From Triticum aestivum (Eukaryota > Streptophyta > Magnoliopsida > Poales > Poaceae), in contig NC_057809.1 in assembly GCF_018294505.1 (NCBI RefSeq), forward strand, positions 136,870,979 to 136,934,978: 64,000 nt of DNA. The letters are read 5' to 3'. Below the pieces are notes generated by a model. It did not search any database. It saw only the letters and a list, made by a program, of their open reading frames with translations, and was not told where the DNA came from. The translations under genes were made by a program, and so were the position numbers. Positions within the stretch are counted from its first letter, which is position 1. Each line of letters begins with the position of its first letter. This document shows positions 25,264 through 38,900 of this stretch, piece by piece.

Positions 25264-25747
25264 TGAGGGAGTCCTGGATTAGAGGGTGTTCGGGTAGCCG
25301 GACTATACCTTCGGCCGGACTCCTGGACTATGAAGATACAAGATTGAAGACTTCGTCCCGTGTCCGGATGGGACTTTCCTTGGCGTGGAAGGCAAGCTTG
25401 GCGATGCGGATATTCAAGATCTCCTACCATTGTAACCGACTCTGTGTAATCCTAACCCTATCCGGTGTCTATATAAATCGGAGGGTTGTAGTCCGTAGGC
25501 AATCAACTCCATACACAACAATCATACCATAGGCTAGCTTCTAGGGTTTAGCCTCCTTGATCTCGTGGTAGATCTACTCTTGTATTGCCCATATCATCAA
25601 TATTAATCAAGCAGGAGTAGGGTATTACCTCCATCGAGAGGGCCCGAACCTGGGTAAAACAAAGTGTCCCCTGTCTCCTGTTACCATCCGGTCTAGACAC
25701 ACAGTTCGGGACCCCCTACCCGAGATCCGCCGGTTTTGACACCGACA
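25264..25747 (+). repeat. 3' LTR of Gypsy element
   Basis: 484 bases, identical to the 5' LTR except six substitutions and a CTT insertion near 25555. It ends 1.2 kb upstream of the RPC2 start codon, in the same orientation, and keeps its TATA box, so read-through toward RPC2 is possible in principle. Confidence 0.9.
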
Positions 25748-26640
25748 ACAAGAGTATTGATTCCTCTAGAAAAACAAGCAGAACCACAACAACCACTTGC
25801 CAACACTCAACAACAATGGCAGTCATCCCTAACTCACCAAAATCAGGAACAAAAAAGTCACTGTCACCCCACAACCTAACAACAAAATCGAAATCCACCG
25901 CTAAAAGGCAACACTACATCGTCACCATGCAAATTGGATAGAAAGTAAAATAATTAGAGGGGAAATAATATCATGCCGCACCAAAGTGAGACATCAGAGG
26001 AAGAAGAGAATGACATGAAGCGGAGACGAAGCCCTTCCCCAGGCAACATCTTAAAACAACAACACATGTACGGTGAAGACGGTGAACCAAGGCCACACCA
26101 AAGTGCCTCCAATGCCATCGCCAGCAGAAACGCCAGGGACAACCAACGACGACGATGAACAAGCAGAAGGAGAAGCTCCATGAACAACAAGCACAATGGC
26201 TACTGACCTATGTCTAGCAATATCAACCGAAATACCACCCTGGACAGCGCAACAACATACCAAGGTCCAGCGATGTCGGTTGAACCCAGACAATGCTTTC
26301 TCCCTTGTAGACAACCGAAGGGAAGCAACCGCACGGCAACTATCACATGAGCGCTTTGCAGACGTCGCGACACTAACTTGACCATAAAAGCCCCCCTCAC
26401 CCTGCTGCCGACCAAAATGTCTCGCTAGCCAGATAGCCCATCCCGCCCGCGTGACTCGGTCAAAATTGGCAACAACCGGCCAAATTGACGACCGCAATCG
26501 ACTCTGGAGGTTCCAATCCACAGGGTCCAATACTGACACGGGCCTTAATGAATTTAGGATATCTGTACCTTTAAATGCTGAGGAATAAAAGACCATTCCT
26601 AATGCTAAAATAAAATCTGTTAAAAAAACCTGGACTGTCC
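25748..26640. other. Unassigned upstream region of RPC2
   Basis: Continues the sequence split by the Gypsy insertion. Short open frames lack recognisable motifs. The RPC2 promoter probably begins toward the right end. Confidence 0.4.
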
Positions 26641-26698
26641 GATTTTACATACCTTTGTAACGTGACGTGAATCCGTAGCCATCGATATAACACCTCGT

Positions 26699-26707
26699 AA
26701 ACCCTAA
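26699..26707 (+). promoter_or_regulatory. Telo-box in RPC2 promoter or 5' leader
   Basis: AAACCCTAA, followed by CTAAACCC. Telo-boxes are common near the start of plant genes for ribosome and translation functions. A weak TATA-like GATATAAC sits at 26684-26691. From here to the first ATG (26948) no upstream ATG is seen. Confidence 0.55.
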
Positions 26708-26947
26708 CTAAACCCTTGCCGCCCCGAATCCACCGCCTCGTTTCTGGCGTCTCTCGCCGCCGAGACCCCTTTCCAGCCCCCGCCCCACCCCCTCTTTGGC
26801 TCTCTTCTCCACTCGACCAGAACAGCGCCGCCGACATCCACTCACCCGCGCACCCCCCTACCCGTCTCTCTCCGTTAGCCAGCCCCTCCACCCGAGGCGC
26901 ACGCCTCCGCCGCCGCCAGCCAAGGGGATTCAGTCGACTGAATCCCC

Positions 26948-29900
26948 ATGCCCCCTGCTACGTCCGCCCCCGATGCTCCGGTGGCCGAGGGGGACGCGGA
27001 GGCGCCGCCGGTGCCGACTTACCGGTCACTGGCAGCGCCGGTCAGCAATCCGGTCGACAAGTTCGCGCTCCTCCCTGCCTTCCTCAAGGTACCATCTGGA
27101 ACTGGATTTTGGGTTGGACGGCTCCTTCTGGCCATGCAATTTCGTCTAAAATTCATGGCTCCGACGATGTAATTTAGCGGCACAGGCCGTTTTTCTTCTT
27201 TACATGCACTGATAGATTTACAGCGCGCTCATTTTTATAGGAAGTTAATGCCTTATTCTTGTTCTCCACAAATCACACCAGCTCATTCCTCGGTTGGTTT
27301 AACAGCTAATGCAGACACCACACTCTTCATGTTAACCAGCTACTGTCATCCTCGATTTAGTCGAGAGCCTATGCTACTAATAAAAGTACGAATTGATACC
27401 ATCACCCCAAACCTGACCAACGTCTGCCATAAAAAAGTAGGACTGTTCTGGATTATGCTTTATCATCTTTGTTGCAGTTAGTGCTAATCAAACATATTAT
27501 CGACACTGCAAGACAACACAATTAGTTAAACCCATGTTCTGGAGTATTTTCGTTTGATGGGGTGGGGTGGGGGGATCAGGCCCTTGCCAACCGTCTGATT
27601 GCGTTGCTGGGTGCCGTTGGATCAGCCCCGTCATCGTCGTCCCTGTCATCCAATCCCCTCGTGTCGAGGTGCCGCACACCAATCCCGCGGCTCCTTCCAG
27701 CACTGGCAGTGAAGACCAAAAAAGGAAGGAGCTCCTCTGCAGCACCGATCGTTGCCCCTTGCAGCAGCAGGCGACCTGACAGCACTCAAGCACCGATGAC
27801 GGGCGGGGATGGGATAGGCAGCGGCCGGCACATAGAGATTGGAGAGAGATAGAGCGCCATGGTAGGAGCCTGGGGAATGGGGATAAGCTATGTGGACGCG
27901 CAAGGGAGAGAATAAGGCCACACCATTATTTCTGGAGGGCGGCGAACTGGTGGGGCCCAGGAGAAAACGTAGTGTGGCTACAGCGTGCGATCGCGATCCC
28001 GTCTGATGGTCGTGTGCCCGACTGATTTGTCTGGGATTAGCCGCCTGAGGGAAATTGTTTCCCTAGTAATAATCACAAGCAATGATGATTTTGGTGTAGA
28101 TATTTTTTTAACCTTATATTATGTTTCAATACTCTGGTCTTTGGCTAATTCAGTCATATGTCGCAAAAAAAGTGTATTGCACATGCATGATAGCTAGTCT
28201 AGTCTAGACAATGTCTCACATCACTCTCTGGTTTGTTCTGCCCTAGTTTTAATCTGTGCCTGACGTGCATTCGTTTCATTCCAACTGCAACACTACAGAG
28301 GCTTGAGTTTCTCTTTGCCGCGTCTTTATTTTTTTGATGGAGGTGCCAACTACTCATTTGGTCTGTGCATCTTCTGGTTGATCCATCTGATTTGGCCCCT
28401 TTCTCTTTGTTTATGGAATCATTAGGTTAGAGGCCTTGTGAAGGAGCACATTGACTCTTTTAACTACTTCATCACCAAAGGAATCAAGAATATTGTCAGG
28501 GCAAACAACCGAATCGAAGCACGCAGTGACCCAGGCATTTATCTTGAGTATGATGTTATTCAGTTATACAGCTACTGTTTTCTTTGTGTCAAATAAGGGT
28601 TCTCTTATCGTATGTGTTCTTTTCTTTGCCTTGATGTAGGTACAAAAATATATACATCGGCGAGCCCTCGGTGCAAGTAGATTTTAGAGTTGAGACTATC
28701 ACACCACACTTTTGCCGCCTTACTGATCGCACGTAAGCTTTACATTGCCTCACTTGTATCTGTCTGATGTAACTCTGTGCCAATAATTAACTGAGCATAT
28801 CAATGAGCTGGAGATATGTGACGAATATCTCTCTCTTGTCTACCATGAACAGCAGAATAACTTCAAATAGCTGCTGGTTTGGTTTAATAGGCAGCCCAAG
28901 CTTGTATCTTGTCATGATCCTAAGCACAAAAAGGCTGGATAAATAGGTAGATAGTTGGAATAATCAAGTACTATAAGCGAGGGTTTTATTTGGGAGAGGG
29001 CTTGGGAAGGGAGAATATTGCCTATATAATTCAGGCCAGCCACTGCAAGATTCCTGTTGTAGAAATGTACAATGAACATTAGCATGGATGTTTCTGGTCT
29101 GCCTACATAATTGAGTTTTCTGAGCATATATTACTGAGGACAACTTAGATTTCTGAGTGAATTGGTCCTTTTCACGGGCTAGAATTTTATAAGGGTCTCT
29201 TTGAAAATTGGAATGCATGGGGTCTAAAAATACAGGAATAGGAAAAACTTAGGATTAAGATGTCATTATAATCTTATGAGAAACCAGAACACATAAATTT
29301 GCAAAACTGGCTCTTCGGATGCTCTGCAGGAGTTCAGCACGGATTTGAAGAGACAATTTTCATGCAAGAGACAAATACTTTTCAATGAGGTCCAAGCTCA
29401 TATTAGAATTCCTCAAAAAATTCTATGGATTGAGCCATTCGGCAGAAATCCTTTAGGGTTCCTACAACCTCATTCTTATGATCCGAAAGGCTTTCTGTAG
29501 GAGAAATAACTATGGATTGAAACCCTACAAAGTTTTCTTGAAAACCCCTCAATGCAAAAGGTCCCTATGTTGGAAAAGCAAGAGCCTTGATGCCCAATAT
29601 TCCATAGGGCAGACTAGCTGTGGAATGTGCTTTTAACTAGCTGATTCATCTAACATCAAGCTTGACCATCTTGATTGTACCGCAGTAGCACTGAATTTCA
29701 TACCTTTTTTTTGCCTATCACAAGCTTCCTTTTACCTATTTTTTACCTATTCTTGCTTAATATGTTCCTTTGTTCCTTCAGATATTCTGCTCCTGTGATT
29801 GTTGATGTTGAGTACACTGTAGGAAAGACACATGCGAAACATAGGAAGGTAACACATCTAATGTCTGGCTGAAACATCCCCCCTTTCCACCCCACAAAAG

Positions 29901-32900
29901 AATATTTACTTATTTTGCACGCGTATATGGTACTCCTTTGTTCCAAATTAATTTAAGTTATATCTTTGTCCTAAGTCAAACTTCTTTAGTTTGACCAGGT
30001 CCATAGAAAAATATGCTCAGATCTACAACATCGAATATATATAGTATGAACTATATTTATATAAAGAATCTAATGAAACTAATTTGGTGTTGTACATGTT
30101 GATATATTTTTCTATAGAATTGGTCAGACTTATAAGTTTGACTCAGGACAAACCTAGAACTAAAATTAATTTGGAACGAAGGGAGTATGGCAGTATGCCA
30201 ATGAACTCAAAAGTACCTGTTACATGCTTGGTTGTGTAGAAACTTGACCTCCTTTCGTCTTTTTTTTCTCTAGCCAAGTTTTACCATTGGGTACATGCCT
30301 ATTATGCTTAGAAGTTATGCTTGTGTTCTGAACGGGAAGGACGAAGCTGAACTAGCAAGATATGGTTAGCCTTCTTATGTTCATCACTGTATATTATTTT
30401 TACGTTTCTTAGATAAATTTGCCACTCTACCTTTCTGGTTATGTTGGTGGTTTCACTATTGTGCCTGTAGGTGAGTGCCCTCTTGATCCTGGTGGTTACT
30501 TCATTGTGAAAGGAACCGAGAAGGTAACTGGAAACATTGATGCAGTTTTCTCCATTCTGCCCTGCTTTTTTTGTGTTGATAACAAGTATTCCCTGTAGCC
30601 ACTACCTACTGCATGCTAAAAGTGATAGTGCTAATGCTAAGTGCTCATTCTTTGCGATGCAAGCTCCTGGCGGATTCTTATGTTAGTATTATTTATCGTG
30701 CAATATGTTTTGATTCTCAGGTCATCCTAATACAAGAACAGCTATCAAAGAATCGTATTATTATCGACACTGATAATAAAGGAAGGTACTATGTCTACTA
30801 TTTTGAAATTTATTTCAGTATCCAGCTGATTGCTCTATTTTGAAGGTTTGACAACTGTTTGAAATAACATTTATTTTGTGAATTACTTGTCTTTATGACT
30901 ATTCCCCTGAATTTACAATCTTGCACTAGTTTGATAATTTACTTGAAGTCATATGTATGGACACATGCTATATAAATCGATATGCCACCGTACACATGGG
31001 AGCTTTGCTGCAAAGTAAGATTAAGAGCCGATGGTGTAAACAAAGAAGGATATTTGATTTTTTTTCTAAAACGCAAGGCAGAAGCTTTGTCATGGTCCAT
31101 TAATTAAGAAGATTATTGCCTAGTTAATTACGGAAAACCTGGCGGAAACAAATACAAACAAGGCCAAGCCCACTCAAACAACGACATCACAGGGCCATGC
31201 CCACTCGAATCCTGAGTGCCTGACACAACCCCACTCTCACCGATGGCACGTCGAAGATCACAAAAGCACGCCAAAAACATGTGCACAAACTAATGGTGAT
31301 AGCTTGCCTCCCACCATTGCCGAAGAGAAGCCACAACTGCTATGGGAGGAGCAGACCCGGGACACTCCCGCAGAGGTGAAGATGCCTGCACTCCAGACGT
31401 CCAACATATCGCTGACCACCTTGTCGCCCACACGACCGAGGGCAACATCCATGGCGCCTCCAAGCTTTCGGGGTCGCTGCCCCAACTTCCAAACGCTTCG
31501 CCGTGCCCTGCGCAGTCCACCTGCACCACCTTTCAGGGTTGCTGCCCCGACGTACCACCGCTCACCCTCGAGGTGCAATACCGTCACACGATAGACAGCC
31601 CGCAGCCCGCAGCCAGAGCTGCACAAGGCAAACGCCTGCAGAACACAACCGCCACACCACGTAGGGACCGCCCGGACATACTGTCCAACTGTCCTTACCA
31701 GGACATGTGACCAAGTCACCTTGACTACCTTGCAGCCTTGCGCACAAGGTCACCATCGAAACTGGGCTCACTCGAAGCCCTGCCCAATAAGCTGCCGCGA
31801 CACTGTTGGCCGCCGCCTCGATACACAAACCATTCGGTCCGCTGCCGCGACATTCACCAACCCCATGCAACCGCCTCAAGCCGACACTCCAAAGTGATGC
31901 CTCCAAGGAGGTCACGACGTAGACGTCGCCATTAACCGCTCCGGAAAGACCGGAGCTTAGGTTTTCACCCGGAGAGTCCATGCTCATCTTGAAGTGGGAG
32001 GAAAAGAAGCTCCATGACGGCGCCTCCAAAGAGGGAAAACGACACTTGTTGATGCCGCCGTCGCTGGCCCGATCGAGGCCGGGGCAAAGCTTTCGCCGTA
32101 GCTCCTCTCCCGTCAAGCCTCAAAGGGAGAAGGGGGCTTGCAGATCGGCAATACCCGAGAGCACGTAGATCACTAGAGTAGGCCATGCTGCACAGGAAGC
32201 CTTCACCGCCTGCAGCCCAACCACCACATGGCGCCACACCGCAACACTCAAACTACGAAGAATGTTGCGCCCTTCTAGCATTCGCCGCCATCGCCACCGC
32301 CGACGATGCGGGACCACCAGCCGTGGTCGGATCTGGGCGCTAGATCAACAGGCTCCCTGAATTGCCACCGCGGCAACACCTACACATATGCGCCTCCGAG
32401 GTCGAGCGCTGCCGCCAGGACCAAGCTCTGAGGCCTCCGCCCTCCACTTGCTACAAGCGCTTCCAGCAGCACCAACTGAAGTAGAGGAATCGCCCCGCCC
32501 CCGCGCGCAACCTTAGCCACCGCGGCGGCAGCAAGCTGGGAGTTGCCCCTTTGTCCCCTGGGGGCAATATAGGACGAGACCAGTTCACCTGCTGACTCCC
32601 TGCAGTAATTTTATAATGTACATGGTATGATGTGGCAGTGAAAGGTTTAATTCTTTGATGTTAGAGATTTTATAATTGTTACACAGTATATCATTGTCTT
32701 ATGGTGTTGCACATACTTTTGTGCTTTCTCAGATTTATTCAGGGCCAGTGTCACGTTTGTTCTAAAACACCACATTTGGGCTAGGTTTGATGTCTTGTTG
32801 AACATTGAAGCGAAATTATTGTCTAACAAATACTTGACACTTGTGTTATATTTTCGTTCAAGAAGAATAACCAAGCCTCTATTGATTGTACAGTTCTTCC

Positions 32901-35900
32901 TTAATAGTGCTCTAGTGTATTAGATATCAGGCATTATGCATAGCTTGATGTGCTGGGATCTTTGGGTACTTGTATAATTCGATCCATGTTGGTATAGTTT
33001 AAGTAACACTGATTAGGCTGCTTGTTATAGCTATATAAACCATTTGGCAAAGTATATACATGGCTAAGGCATTTTTGAATATCTGATTGATAAATACAAA
33101 ACCCGACCAAGGTCTTTTCACATGATTGCCTTGTCTCCCATTAGTACTGTCAGGGAAGCAGTTCATCTCTAATCCCAACCATCCTGGTTAAAATCTTTAG
33201 CCTTTAAGTTGCTTGTTCACTCATTATTGAAGTTGCTTCTTTTTGTGCGCATGTCATTCCATTGATGTGGTTCTATATGAGGCAGTGAGCCTAGACCTTT
33301 TTGGCTGGGGGAGTGGATATGCAACCCCATCATCTGGGTTTATGTCCTCATGGACACGAATTTGTGTTCCTATTTATACTGTATATATGGGTCTCCTTAC
33401 AGTTTTCTTTCGAAAAGAATGCTGTTCTGTATGTTCCATTCCCTTTCTGAGGTGCACTGCAATCCATTACAGGCCGCTTAGAATCTTATGACTTCATTTT
33501 TCTGTCATTTAGGGTAACTGCATCTGTTACTAGCAGCACACATGAAGTAAAAAGCAAGACAGTGATTTGCATGGACAAAGAGAAAATTTATCTACATCTG
33601 AATCAGTTCACTAAGCCGGTATGCAACTGATGCACTGTTGTTCTATTAAAAAGTCCTTCCATTTCATAGTAGTAGACCGTTCTACTTGACCCTTGTTTAA
33701 CAATATAGTATCCACACATTTAACGAGTTCTTCAACTTCTATGTTAATTCTTTTCAAATACTTAATGGTCATGGCTTGGTGGCTGGTAATATGGTTCATT
33801 GATGGATATGCCATTTTCTCCTACGATTATAGACATGGTGAAAAAGAGCTATAGTATGGGACTGTACATGTTTTCTATGAGGCAGCTAGGTGTGCAGCTC
33901 CTTTTAAGAGATCAATCATCTCTTCTAATAGGAATAGCATGGTCTGAGTAGTCTTCTCTTCCCTGATATCACACTTGATGTATCCTTAACGATTGGGAAC
34001 ATGCAAGGCCTTACGTTTCTTTCCGATAATTATTAAGTTGATCATAACTGTAGTTTCCGAGCATTGAAACTTCTGCAGATTCCTATAATTGTGGTTATGA
34101 AAGCTATGGGAATTGAAACTGACCAAGAGGTTGTACAAATGGTTGGAAGAGATCCAAGATATGGTGACCTCCTATATTTGTCTATTCAGGTAACTTATTA
34201 TTTTTACTTTGTTGCTTTACTTTTGTGGCTATATTATAATGATGATCCTCTCACCGTATTATTATTTGATCTTTTAGACTGTCAATTGTTAATCTTTCAG
34301 GCCGTCTGAATTTTGTTGTTTTTGCTCTATTAGGAATGTGCCACAGAGAGAATATATACACAACAGCAAGCTTTGCAGTACATGGATGACAAGGTGAAAC
34401 TTCATGTTGTATTATTAAATAGCGATGAAGCAATCTAAGCTTTGGAAGAGTACATACCTTGTTTCTAACTCATGCATTTTCTTCTGCATCTGTTGAAAGA
34501 GTGTTAAGCATTTGACCAGAAATGTCTAATACTTCCCCAAGAGTAATCTGTGACACTTCTGATCTCGCAGTACTTAGTTCTTTTGAAACCGCCCCAGTCT
34601 TCTTATTACGTGATTATTTAATTACCCTACATCTATNNNNNNNNNNNNNNNNNNNNNNNNNNNNNNNNNNNNNNNNNNNNNNNNNNNNNNNNNNNNNNNN
34701 NNNNNNNNNNNNNNNNNNNNNNNNNNNNNNNNNNNNNNNNNNNNNNNNNNNNNNNNNNNNNNNNNNNNNNNNNNNNNNNNNNNNNNNNNNNNNNNNNNNN
34801 NNNNNNNNNNNNNNNNNNNNNNNNNNNNNNNNNNNNNNNNNNNNNNNNNNNNNNNNNNNNNNNNNNNNNNNNNNNNNNNNNNNNNNNNNNNNNNNNNNNN
34901 NNNNNNNNNNNNNNNNNNNNNNNNNNNNNNNNNNNNNNNNNNNNNNNNNNNNNNNNNNNNNNNNNNNNNNNNNNNNNNNNNNNNNNNNNNNNNNNNNNNN
35001 NNNNNNNNNTTTTACTACTCCCTCCGTCCCAAAATAAGTGACTCAGTTTTGTACTAACTTTAGTACAAAGTTGAGTCACTTATTTTGGGACGGAGGGTGT
35101 ATTATACTAAGGTATTTGCTGATTACCAAACTATTAAAAACCACCAGGATCTGTAGCATCCATGGGCTCTTGTCCATAGAACAACTGAAAGAATGTCTTT
35201 GATGATTTTTCATTTTGTTGAAACATGAAGTTGATGGTTTACCTAACATAAAAAAAAAACTGAATTTCTTATGTAATTGCATGCGTGTATTGAATGTTGC
35301 ATCTTTTCTGAACATACACTGTGTGCTATATTTGCAGGTGACGTATGCTGGTGCAGGAAATATTAAGGTAATTATTAGTTGCAGATCATATGTTGCTTTG
35401 TTTGAAAAGTTGATGGTAATAAAAAAATATAATACAGTTACAGAATCCCATATTTCTGTTGCTAAACTGATCGTTATGGATTATTGGATTAGTAATAAAG
35501 CTTAAGTTACTGTATTTGCTCCACGTGTCAATCTATGCTTTCAGAATGATATATACTGACTCTTCAGTTTAAATCATCTGATGACTGCTCTCTCTCACTC
35601 TCACTTTCAGGACGGTCGGTCAAAATTAATCCTCCGCGATGTTTTTGTTGCGCATGTACCGGTGAGATAGATGTTTCACCTAGATTCTTCAGCCAGAATA
35701 TTTTTATTCTTTCTCACATGCATGCGGTCTCTCCTGCAGGTTAACAATGGGAACTTTCAGCCAAAGTGCATATACACTGCTGTAATGTTAAGGCGAATGT
35801 TGGATGCGATCTTGAATTCTGATACCTTCGATGACAAGGCAAGTCCAGAGCTGGTCGCTGTATCATTTTAGTGAATAACTCCTAAGATCTACCAAAAACA

Positions 35901-38900
35901 CATTCCTTTTTTGCTTCACTATTGCTTCGGTGGAATGACAATAAGAATCCATGTAAGTTTCAGCCTGGGCCTAAAGAAGAATTAACTTGTTTTTTTTCTG
36001 GAAAATTAAGAACTTCTATTCATACCGTCGCAAGATTTCTATGGAAATCAGCTAATCGCAAGTTTACAGAGTGTTTATGGTGACATGTTTTTATGATGTA
36101 CACTTGAGTACTGTTCACAGTAAGTTCAGTAAATTAGACTAGTTTGATCTTAGAAAACCTAGGAGTAACTTGTCTTATTTATTTCTTGGACATTATTCAA
36201 TTTTGAATCCAGTCTGCTTTTACTTTTTATGCATGATTGCAAGCATGAAAGCATGCAATCTGCTGATAATCTAGGAACCAAAGATATTTCTACATGAGAA
36301 GTTGAGAACTAAGCATGGCCTATTCTCACTAGGCTCTGTTTAGACATGTTTGAAGTATCTTATATACATCAAATTTACCTGTTTGCCGCCCTGTTGATAT
36401 TTCATGTTCGATTTTTTTTTCAGGATTATGTGGGAAACAAGAGGCTTGAGCTGTCTGGTCAATTAGTATCCCTGCTTTTTGAGGTATTTATTTTTCTTAT
36501 CATTTCATTAGATGTTGTGCATTATGTGATTGTGTCTCTTACTGTGCTTCTTTGTGAAGGATTTGTTCAAAACGATGAATACCTATGCTGTAGACCGTAT
36601 GAACAAAAACAGTGACATGGCCCGTTCCAGTCCTTTGGATTTTAGCCAGGTAATGAAAATTAGTTGCATATTATGGATGCTCACCTGGTTATTCCTTTTG
36701 CCTTTTACCGCAATAATGTTACTGTAGCGTCACACTTTGACGTTGCACACAGTTCTTGTTGCACTATTTCCTTTGAGTTGCAGTCTCTAGGTAATCCAAT
36801 TATGGGCCAGTTCTTTTGGGCGGCTTAAAAAATAAGCTGCCCCTTAAATTTGTTGAGACTTCTAAAAATACGAGTACTCCCTCTGTAAAGAAATATAAGA
36901 GCATTTAAATTACTAAACTAGTGATCTAAACACTCTTATATTTCTTTACGGAGGGAGTACTTTTTTTGAAATGTCTTTGAAACCACAAGCTTGTTCAGCA
37001 GATCTGTACTTCTTTTTTCTCTAATACGAAATGAATTTGCTGTCTGCTCTTGCAATAGGAATTTGGAGGTTGTTAAGCTCTGAAGGACTTTAGAAATGAG
37101 ATGACATGCATCTCAAATCCTATGCATAGGAATAGAAAAGGAGATGCCCTTTGATTCACACCATAGGATTTTTTCCATTGAGTCTAGGCTAATGTTTATT
37201 TTCCTATGAAATGTGGAGGATAGGAAGAATTCCTCCATAGGAATAGGATTTCATTCCTACAAACCAAAGAGCTCTGAAGGAATTTTTCCTATAGAAATCC
37301 TATCCTATGAAAATCCTACAAAATTCCTCCAAACCAAAGGAGGCCTTAGTTGTTTTTGCATGTCCTGAAAATACAAGTTCTGTTGGTTAAACATATAATA
37401 ATATAATAGGTAAATTAGCAACTCACAAGCAAAGACTAATCTAACTCTGCAAGTGGTCGCTCTGTACCAAAGCCGCAAATTCACTCTTAACATGTGGGCG
37501 GCAGTGCAATTTACTCGTTCCATAACAATGTGCAGCAAAGTAACCATCTCTTTGCATGAACTTTTTCTCTTATACTTTACTAGTTATGTTTGGATGCTGA
37601 AAATGCCACTTTCTGCATCATGAGGCTGTATAACAAACTTGATAAACGATAACTCATATAAATTCATTACCATTTTGATCTTGCTCTGCACATTATATTG
37701 GAATGCATCTTATTTGGAGTGTTGTACCACGAATCAGGAACCCAGTAGAATAGTGAATGAGGTGATGGTGTATGAAATGTTTCGGTGTAGTTCCTTTGTA
37801 GTTCTGAAACAAACGGTGTAGTTTGGAGAAATTTACTCAAGTCGTTTGAGATGCTCGGATGTGGTATTTTAGATATGTAATTCGCTTCCTTTGCGCAGTT
37901 GATAATGCAGCAGGATGTAATAACCTCTGGTTTGGAGAGAGCTATTTCCACGGGAAATTGGGACATTAAACGATTTAAGATGCATAGAAAAGGTGTTTCA
38001 CAGGTATCTACTCGTTCAACTTATGAGTCCCAATTCTCTGTTCACTGAGTTTGACACGTTTTAATTTTTTTCTACATCTATGCAGGTTCTGTCTAGGTTA
38101 TCCTATATGGCGTCTTTAGGCTATATGACACGCATAACACCACAGTTTGAGAAGACCCGGAAAACAAGCGGTCCACGTGCTTTGCAGCCCAGTCAGGTGG
38201 GGACAAAGTTTAGTATGTTTGTACTTAATAAAGGTACATAAATATGTCTTTTTTTCTGTAACAGTGGGGTATGCTTTGTCCTTGTGATACACCTGAAGGG
38301 GAAGCTTGTGGCTTGACGAAAAATCTAGCTTTAATGACTCATGTTACAACAGATCAAGAGGAGGGCCCACTGAGGAATCTGGTTTGTTTTCTCTAATTCA
38401 GCTATTTTTATTTCCTTGGCTTTAATGCTTTGTATGTCCACTGTTGGCGTGTGTATGTCCACTATTGCAATATAGAAAACAATGGTATTGACTCATTACT
38501 GAATTTGGTTTTCTCCTTGTTCTTTCCTTGAGCTCTCCTTTCATGCACCCACAATTTTAGATGGCAGATCTTGGTTCAGTTCTCTTAGATTCTTTAGTGA
38601 CCCTCGTAAATATTTTTATCTGTAATAACTCGTGCTTTAAGACAGCAGCATTTCGCTGCTTCCAGATCAATCACGCCATGAGCATCACCGATGAGTTGCG
38701 TTTTTGCGATCTCGGTGGGGTGGAATTGGTGGCATGTTGCCACTAGTCCTGAAAACCGGAGGCTGGGAAGTCGATCTGATAAGGACAGCCTGAGCAGGTG
38801 GGTCATGGTCTCTTCTGATCGGTCACGCAAGAGACAAGCCGGTGCATGCTGCAACCCTTGCACAGTGAGCCTCTTGCCGTCCAGCAGTGGTCTTGACATG

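Larger units (their letters stand above)
15735..25747 (+). mobile_element. Full-length Gypsy element, Fatima-like
   Basis: Two LTRs (15735-16215, 25264-25747) are flanked by the perfect duplication ACAAG (15730-15734 and 25748-25752). Order inside: gag-protease, RT, RNase H, integrase, which is the Gypsy order. Then follows a 3.9 kb stretch carrying an antisense spliced gene (22172-24940), and a purine-rich tract GGTTCGGGGGCTAC just before the 3' LTR. 21382-22171 and 24941-25250 hold no coding I can support. LTRs differ by 6 substitutions and one 3-base indel over 481 bases. The name Fatima is from memory of its LTR start TGAGGGAGTCCTGGATTAG. Confidence 0.92.

Noticed and set aside
26716..27177. 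153- and 117-residue frames overlapping RPC2 exon 1
   Set aside because: Other frames of the GC-rich leader and first exon; the RPC2 frame from 26948 explains the region.
27555..28030. Possible MULE-type MITE in RPC2 intron 1
   Set aside because: The supposed inverted ends (CCGTCTGAT-like) match too poorly, and no target duplication was found.
29192..29575. Possible Tourist-like MITE in RPC2 intron 3
   Set aside because: Ends GGGTCTCTTTG and GGGACCTTTTGC look related, but no clean duplication and little internal symmetry; not firm enough to annotate.
31258..32317. Several frames over 90 residues on both strands
   Set aside because: All sit in the GC-rich intron insertion, overlap one another and show no domain.
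34522..35079. Long open frames on both strands across the first N run
   Set aside because: N codons cannot be stops, so the frames are artefacts; the region is RPC2 intron 10.
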